From NCBI GenBank assembly GCA_964634465.1, contig CAZWLY010000020.1, forward strand, positions 1 to 63,364: 63,364 nucleotides of DNA. The letters run 5' to 3'. The DNA is from CAZWLY01 sp964634465. Its GTDB lineage: Bacteria; Desulfobacterota; Desulfarculia; G963662305. A program made the translations under genes and the position numbers. Shown here piece by piece: positions 58,377 to 63,364 of the stretch. Numbering within the stretch: position 1 is the first letter of the stretch; each line of letters opens with the position of its first letter. The notes under the pieces were generated by a model that saw only the letters and a program-made list of their open reading frames with translations, was not told the DNA's origin and made no database searches.

Positions 58377-61262
58377 GTGACCGACCAGGGCCTCAATTCA
58401 GCCGCCGATTACGACGAAGCCAAGACCAAACAGGCGGCCTTTCATGTCAGCGTCCAACACTCCCGGATCATAGTCTACAATTTTTCCTTTGCCATCGGCC
58501 TGCTCGCCTGGCTGCTGGACGGCATCGAGCTGAAGTTCTGGCCGTTGCTCGCCGTTCTGATCGCGGCCAACCTCTCCGCACTGTCGATCATCTGGACTTA
58601 CAAACGCACCGGCGGTCTCGAACGGCGGCTCGACTTGGCGCCGGCCTGGATGGGCGTCGACGTCCTGTTCATCACCGCCGCCGTGGCCTTGACCGGGGGC
58701 TTCAACAGTCCGTGGTACGTCTGGTACATCGCCAACACCGCCGCCGCCGCTTTCGTCAAGGGGGCCCGGGCCGCGGTGCTGGTCATGACCGCCAACGCCG
58801 CCGCCTATCTGGGGCTGATGGCCTACTACACCCACCAGGGCCAATCGGGAATCTGGGTCGAGGCGGTGGTGAGGCTGCTTTTGATCTACGGCGCGTCTTT
58901 CTTCGCTTTGCTCGCCATCGGCGCCAACCGGAAAAAACGGCTTCAAATCCAAGAGATGCGGGAGCGGGAGCGGGAGCGGATGGCCGAACTCGTTCGGGTC
59001 GGCCGCCAACTCGAAGCCAAGACGGCCCAGCTCGACACCGTCGCCACCACCGCGCCGGTCGGCCTGGCGCTGATCAAAGAAGGCCGGATCGAATGGGCCA
59101 ACGAGGAGATGGCCCGACTGGTCGGCAAGGAGGGGGAGGAGTTGAGCGGGCGGCTGTGGGAGGAGGTGGCGCCCGGTCTGGAGTGGGTCGAGTCGAGCGA
59201 GGCCTCGGTCTGTCACCTCGGCGGCGAGGGTCCTGAGTTCGACTGCCTCATCCGGATGAGTTGGGTCGATCGGGCCGCGCCGGAGGCGGGGATGCTCGTG
59301 TCCATGACCGACATCACCCGCCGCCACCGGGCCGAGGCCGCGCTTCGCGTCTCCGAGGAGCGCTACCGGGCCATCTTCGAGGGAGCGGCCGAAGGCTACA
59401 TGCTCATCGGCGAGAACGTCCTCGACTGCAACCCCAAGGCGGCCGACATCCTGGGCTTGAGCCCGGACGAGGTCATCACCCGCTCGATAGTCGATCTGGC
59501 TCCTCCCTACCAGCCCGACGGCCGCCCGTCGGCCGAGGTGGTCCAGGAGATGATCGAGCGGGCCAGGTCGGGCGAATCGCCGTTCTTCTACTGGCAGGTC
59601 AGGCGCTCGGACGGGACCCTCATCGACACCGAGGTCTGGCTCAAGGGGTTGAGCCTGGACGAGAAGGAGCAGCCGGTCCTGCTGGGAATGCGCGACGTGA
59701 CCGAGTCGCTGCGCCTGTCGGCCGAGTTGGCCCGCTCCCAGGCCGAGTACCGCAAGCTCTACCAGACCGCCCGCCGGGACGAGCAGTTGATCAAATCCCT
59801 GCTGGCCGTCTCCGGCGACCCGATCATGATTCTCGACGCCGAGGGCCGCTGCCGATTCATCAACGACGCCTTTTCCGCCACCTTCGGTTGGACGGCCGAG
59901 GAGATGGTCGAGGGGACGGTCGATTTCATCCCGGCCGGAGAGGCGGAGAGCGAGGCTTGGATCTGGAAAGAGCTCAAGGACTCCAGGCCGGTAGTCGGCC
60001 TGGAGACGACCCGGTTGACCAAGAACGGCCGGGAGGTTCCGGTCTCCATCTCGGCCGCCTCGGTCTTCGACGAGCAGAGCGGGCGCGCGGCCGACGCGTT
60101 GTTCATCCTGCGCGACGTCACCGCCCAGCGGGAAGCGGCCGAGGCGCTGAGAAAGGCCTACGAGCTGCAAAAGGAACTGGCCGACCGCGACGCCCTGACC
60201 GGGCTGTTGAACCACCGTCGCATCCAGGAAGAGATCGACAAGGAGATCCTCCGCTCCCGCCGGGCGGGCGGGATGTTCTCGGTCATCCTGTTGGACCTCG
60301 ACGACTTCAAATACCTCAACGACACCTACGGCCATCCCTTCGGCGACGAGGCGCTCAAACTGGTGAGCACGGTTCTCAAGAAGAACTGCCGCTCCTCGGA
60401 CGTGGTCGGACGCTACGGCGGCGACGAGTTCATCGCCATCCTCCCCGGCGCCGGCGCTACCGGAGCCCGCCAACTGGCCGAGCGCATCGCCGCCGATCTG
60501 TCCGAGCGGACCTTGACCACGCCGGACGGGGAGGCGGTCGGCATCCGCGCCTCGATCGGGCTGGCCACCTTCCCCTTTGATTCGGCCTCCAAGGCGGAGC
60601 TGATCCGCCTGGCCGACCAGGCCATGTACCGGGCCAAGGCCGCGCCGGGCGACTACACCGTCTCTTCCGGCCGGATCGGTCTGGTTTCACGCGGCTGGCG
60701 CGAGGGCTTCGACGGTGTGCTGCGCCTTCTCGACGCCCTCGACGCCCGGGATCACTACACCCGGGCCTACACCGACAAGGTCGTCGAGACGGCCGAATCG
60801 TTGGGCCGGACGCTGGGGCTTTCCGACGAGGAGATGGGTTTGCTGAGGCAGGCGGCCCTGGTCCACGACCTGGGCAACATCTACGTCCCCGAGGAGATCA
60901 GGCTCAAGCCGGGCCTGTTGACCGAGGAGGAGCAGGAGATCGTCCGCCAGCACCCGAACTACATCTACCATCTGCTCAAGGCGGTGTCCGGCATCGACCA
61001 GCGGGTTCTGGACGCGGTGCTCTACCACCACGAGCATTGGGACGGCAAGGGCCACCCCCACGGCATCGAGGGCGAGGAGATTCCGCTCCTGGCCCGGATC
61101 CTGGGCTTGAGCGCCGTCGTCGGCGCTTTGACCATTCAGCGCTCTCGCCGGCCCGCCGGCAGGGGCGATGACTACATCAACAAGGAACTCAGACTCCTGG
61201 CCGGATCGGAGTTGGACCCGCGCCTGGTGGACGCCTACCTGGCCGCCCAGGAGAGCTCTTGA
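58377..61262 (+). CDS. Membrane PAS-GGDEF-HD-GYP cyclic-di-GMP protein
   Basis: A 961-residue protein. Residues about 30-190 have six hydrophobic segments. A coiled region (ERERERMAEL) leads to three PAS domains near residues 215-320, 325-450 and 465-590. The GGDEF domain has YGGDEF near residue 681, with the inhibitory RxxD site (RSSD) five residues upstream, so diguanylate cyclase activity is likely. The HD-GYP domain shows HDLGN near 830 and HHEHWDGKGHPHG near 884, with HP where GYP is usual. Bifunctional c-di-GMP synthesis and breakdown is inferred. GTG 58377 follows GGAGGGG. Confidence 0.88.
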   Translation: MTDQGLNSAADYDEAKTKQAAFHVSVQHSRIIVYNFSFAIGLLAWLLDGIELKFWPLLAVLIAANLSALSIIWTYKRTGGLERRLDLAPAWMGVDVLFITAAVALTGGFNSPWYVWYIANTAAAAFVKGARAAVLVMTANAAAYLGLMAYYTHQGQSGIWVEAVVRLLLIYGASFFALLAIGANRKKRLQIQEMRERERERMAELVRVGRQLEAKTAQLDTVATTAPVGLALIKEGRIEWANEEMARLVGKEGEELSGRLWEEVAPGLEWVESSEASVCHLGGEGPEFDCLIRMSWVDRAAPEAGMLVSMTDITRRHRAEAALRVSEERYRAIFEGAAEGYMLIGENVLDCNPKAADILGLSPDEVITRSIVDLAPPYQPDGRPSAEVVQEMIERARSGESPFFYWQVRRSDGTLIDTEVWLKGLSLDEKEQPVLLGMRDVTESLRLSAELARSQAEYRKLYQTARRDEQLIKSLLAVSGDPIMILDAEGRCRFINDAFSATFGWTAEEMVEGTVDFIPAGEAESEAWIWKELKDSRPVVGLETTRLTKNGREVPVSISAASVFDEQSGRAADALFILRDVTAQREAAEALRKAYELQKELADRDALTGLLNHRRIQEEIDKEILRSRRAGGMFSVILLDLDDFKYLNDTYGHPFGDEALKLVSTVLKKNCRSSDVVGRYGGDEFIAILPGAGATGARQLAERIAADLSERTLTTPDGEAVGIRASIGLATFPFDSASKAELIRLADQAMYRAKAAPGDYTVSSGRIGLVSRGWREGFDGVLRLLDALDARDHYTRAYTDKVVETAESLGRTLGLSDEEMGLLRQAALVHDLGNIYVPEEIRLKPGLLTEEEQEIVRQHPNYIYHLLKAVSGIDQRVLDAVLYHHEHWDGKGHPHGIEGEEIPLLARILGLSAVVGALTIQRSRRPAGRGDDYINKELRLLAGSELDPRLVDAYLAAQESS

Positions 61263-61274
61263 GGAAGGTGAGCG

Positions 61275-62342
61275 ATGGACGTGTACGCCAGACTGGCCGA
61301 CAAGATGGACTCCTTTCCCCTGGGCGCGCCCGGCGGCGAGAAGTTGACAGCCATATTGAAGGAACTCTTCAGCCCCGAGGAGGCCGAGGCGGCGCTCGTC
61401 ATCCCCTTCAACGCCGTCTCCCTGACCCAGTTGGCCAAGGACACCGGCCGGAAGCGGGAGGAACTCAAGGCCGTCTGCGAGGGCATGGCCGCCAAGGGGC
61501 TGATCTACGCCCGCTCCACGGCCAGGGATGACTACTACGCGCTCTTGCCCGTCTTTCCCGGCATCTTCGAACTCCAGTTCATGACCGGCGGCGTCGGTCC
61601 GGTCAAGACCCGGTTGGCCCGGATGTTCGAGGAATACTATGTCGATGGCATGGGCCGGGCCTTCACCGAGACCGAGACCCGCTTCGCCCGGGTGCTGCCG
61701 GTGGAGAAGGAAATCCCGACGGCGATGGAGATCTTCGACTTCGAGCGCATCTCCGGCTTCATCGACGACATGGACTACTTCGCCCTGGCCGTCTGCTACT
61801 GCCGCCACGAGAAAGGGCTCTTGGGCGAGGGGTGCGACGCGCCCAAGGACGTCTGCATGGTCTTCGGCCCCTTCGCCCGGTTCACCATCGAGCGCGGCTT
61901 CGCCAGAAAGGCGACCCGGACGGAGATGATGGCCGCCCTGGAGAGATCCGAGGCGGCCGGGCTGGTTCACGTCTCGGACAACGTCACCGACCAGATCAAC
62001 TTCCTGTGCAACTGCTGCGGCTGCTGCTGCGGGTTTTTGCGAACCATTACCGAACTGGGCCGGGCCAACGTGGTCGCCGCCTCGCGCTTCACGGCCCGGC
62101 TCGACGAAAGCGAGTGCACCGAGTGCCTGACCTGCACCGAGCTCTGCCAGGTCAAGGCGATCAGGCCGGCCGAGGACGGTCTCGAACTCGACGCCGTGGC
62201 CTGCCTGGGCTGCGGGGCCTGTGTGACCAACTGCCCCTCGGGCGCGCTGAGCCTCGTCGAGCGGCCGGATTACCGCCCGCCGCACGCCAACCGGCGGGAG
62301 CTGAACCTGAGTCTGCTCAAGGACCGGGGGCTGGTCGGGTGA
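61275..62342 (+). CDS. Winged-helix/ferredoxin protein with a Cys-rich CNCCGCCCG motif
   Basis: A 355-residue protein. Residues about 50-90 look like a winged helix (FNAVSLTQLAKDTGRKREELKAVCEGMAAKGLIY). Then come CYCRHEKGLLGEGCDAPKDVC, the striking FLCNCCGCCCGFLR and a C-terminal ferredoxin (CTECLTCTELCQVKA, CLGCGACVTNCPSGA). This layout is found in many anaerobic Deltaproteobacteria; the function is not known to me, perhaps redox-linked regulation. It lies 12 bp after the c-di-GMP gene and overlaps the amidohydrolase gene. Confidence 0.8.
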   Translation: MDVYARLADKMDSFPLGAPGGEKLTAILKELFSPEEAEAALVIPFNAVSLTQLAKDTGRKREELKAVCEGMAAKGLIYARSTARDDYYALLPVFPGIFELQFMTGGVGPVKTRLARMFEEYYVDGMGRAFTETETRFARVLPVEKEIPTAMEIFDFERISGFIDDMDYFALAVCYCRHEKGLLGEGCDAPKDVCMVFGPFARFTIERGFARKATRTEMMAALERSEAAGLVHVSDNVTDQINFLCNCCGCCCGFLRTITELGRANVVAASRFTARLDESECTECLTCTELCQVKAIRPAEDGLELDAVACLGCGACVTNCPSGALSLVERPDYRPPHANRRELNLSLLKDRGLVG

Positions 62343-63187
62343 TCATCGACAGCCACGTCCACATCTTCCCGCCCGAGGTCGTCGCCGACAGGCGCTCCCA
62401 CCTTGACGACGGGCCGGCCTTCGCCATCATCTACGCCGATCCCCGGGCCAGGATGGTCACCGCCGAGGAGCTGATCGCCGCCCTGGACGCCGACGGAGTG
62501 GACAAGGCGGTCGTCTGCGGCTTCCCCTGGCGGGACGCGGGCCGGGCCCGAGTGCACAACGACTACATTCTGGCCGCGACCGAAAGATTCCCGGACCGAC
62601 TTGTCCCCACGGCCGGGGTCGATCCCCTCTCGCCGGGGGCCATGGCCGAGGCCGAACGGGCCCTGTCCAATGGCGCGGCCGGGCTGGGCGAGATCGCCCT
62701 CTACGACACCGACCTGGCCGAGCCGGAAGCGCTGTCCGCCCTGACCAGACTGGGCCGGCTCTGCGCCGACGCGGACAAGCCGCTGCTGCTCCACACCAAC
62801 GAGCCGGTCGGACACAGCTACTCGGGCAAGTCTCCGATGACCCTGGCCGGCCTCTACAAACTGCTGCGGGCCTGCCCCGAGACCCGTTTCCAGTTGGCCC
62901 ACCTGGGCGGCGGCCTGTTCTTCTTCGGCCTGCTGAAAAAGGAAGTGGGCGAGGTGTTGGCCAACGCCGTCTTCGACACCGCCGCTGCGCCGTTTCTGTA
63001 CCGGCCCGAGCTCTACACCGTCTTTGCCGACCTCATGGGCCCGGAGAAGCTCGTCTACGGCAGCGACTACCCGCTCCTTTCGCTGGCGCGCTACCTCAAG
63101 GACCTCGAGACGGCCGGGGTGGAGAATGAACTCAAGGCGAGGATCCTGGGGCGGAATGCGGCCGAGTTTTGGAGAGTGGGGGAGTAG
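62339..63187 (+). CDS. Amidohydrolase-family metal-dependent hydrolase
   Basis: A 282-residue TIM-barrel hydrolase of the amidohydrolase-2 type. It begins IIDSHVHIFPPEV (metal HxH), then LLLHTNEPVGHSYSG, QLAHLGGGLFFF and VYGSDYPLL with the catalytic Asp. It starts at GTG 62339, overlapping the previous stop by 4 bp. Substrates of this family range from decarboxylation to amide hydrolysis; none can be chosen. It is the last complete gene. Confidence 0.82.
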   Translation: MIIDSHVHIFPPEVVADRRSHLDDGPAFAIIYADPRARMVTAEELIAALDADGVDKAVVCGFPWRDAGRARVHNDYILAATERFPDRLVPTAGVDPLSPGAMAEAERALSNGAAGLGEIALYDTDLAEPEALSALTRLGRLCADADKPLLLHTNEPVGHSYSGKSPMTLAGLYKLLRACPETRFQLAHLGGGLFFFGLLKKEVGEVLANAVFDTAAAPFLYRPELYTVFADLMGPEKLVYGSDYPLLSLARYLKDLETAGVENELKARILGRNAAEFWRVGE

Positions 63188-63189
63188 GT

Positions 63190-63354
63190 ATGCGCTTGAA
63201 AGAACTAATTTTAAAAGAAAACGAGTTCAATACCGGCCTCAAGTCGATAAACATGACGGACCTTGGCCAAGTAGTGGCCCTTTTTGGACCGAATGGCGCT
63301 GGTAAGACCTTGAGTTGCTCCCCAAATAGAGTGGGCACAGGATTGGTCGTGTAG
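63190..63354 (+). pseudogene. Broken start of an AAA/ABC-type ATPase
   Basis: 54 codons start MRLKELILKENEF, typical of the N-terminal strand of RecF/AAA_15-like ATPases, and reach a Walker A GPNGAGKT. Then the sequence turns into LSCSPNRVGTGLVV and stops. The proper continuation (for example S/T plus helix) is missing, so the gene is interrupted right after the P-loop at about 63308. The bases that follow may be a mobile-element end. Codon use is more AT-rich than the neighbours, consistent with an acquired gene. Confidence 0.6.
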
Positions 63355-63364
63355 AGGTAACGAC

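Noticed and set aside
1..63364. tRNA, rRNA or CRISPR arrays
   Set aside because: No cloverleaf with CCA-proximal features, no rRNA-like conserved stretches and no regularly spaced repeat-spacer pattern were seen by eye; a tRNAscan or Infernal run would be needed to be sure.

Overview
The window is about 63 kb of GC-rich bacterial DNA, gene-dense, with strong codon bias toward G/C at third positions. The core is a dissimilatory sulfate reduction locus (sat, aprBA, qmoAB followed by hdrC- and hdrB-like genes and a small zinc-ribbon gene). Lipoprotein, TRAP and periplasmic binding-protein genes and a partial outer-membrane barrel at the left edge point to a Gram-negative sulfate reducer. A Desulfobacterota member, perhaps near Desulfarculales, is my inference. 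It rests on the qmoAB-hdrCB arrangement, which is better known from Gram-positive sulfate reducers, not on a marker-gene tree.

Layout: 1-11945 (+) is a corrinoid uptake and anaerobic cobalamin corrin-ring operon (partial barrel, BtuC/D/F-like ABC system, cbiL, a Gate-domain membrane protein, cbiA, cbiC, cbiD, cbiET, cbiF, cbiG, cbiH). cbiJ is not seen, and cbiG/cbiH meet in an odd 139-bp out-of-frame overlap. 12126-14244 (-) carries fur-like, moaA, a cupin and a Cys-rich mini-protein. 14342-19972 (+) has an unknown gene and a complete branched-chain amino acid ABC operon (livKHMGF). 20142-21017 (-) is a PHP phosphoesterase. 21482-33244 (+) holds dnaK, sat, aprBA and qmoAB-hdrCB, separated by strong hairpins. 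33496-40109 (+) has a GAF protein, mreB, suhB, ogt, the B12-dependent ribonucleotide reductase nrdJ and two tandem lepB genes. 40162-42480 (+) is pyrBC behind a transcription attenuator with an overlapping leader peptide. 42656-45934 (-) is the anaerobic ribonucleotide reductase operon nrdD-thioredoxin-nrdG under a promoter with two NrdR-box-like sites 33 bp apart. 46473-52396 (-) is a four-gene glutamate-synthase-like/MvhD operon with a structured leader. 52644-58260 (-) holds a LysM-like lipoprotein, an unknown gene, a TRAP transporter, a UspA protein and a TetR regulator. 58377-63187 (+) has a PAS-GGDEF-HD-GYP protein, a winged-helix/ferredoxin protein and an amidohydrolase, followed by the broken start of an AAA ATPase at the right edge.

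How it fits together: Sat, AprBA and Qmo/Hdr activate sulfate to APS and reduce it to sulfite. The corrinoid operon supplies B12, which NrdJ needs, while NrdD is the strictly anaerobic alternative under likely NrdR control. The glutamate-synthase-like operon combines an amidotransferase/GXGXG subunit, a ferredoxin-FMN synthase subunit, a degenerate paralogue of the latter and an MvhD iron-sulfur protein. This is the best candidate for an incompletely described electron-transfer system. Other notable signals are the pyrBC attenuator, the structured RNA ahead of the glutamate-synthase-like operon, and the two hairpins plus a possible promoter between aprA and qmoA. I saw no rRNA, tRNA, CRISPR array or complete insertion sequence.
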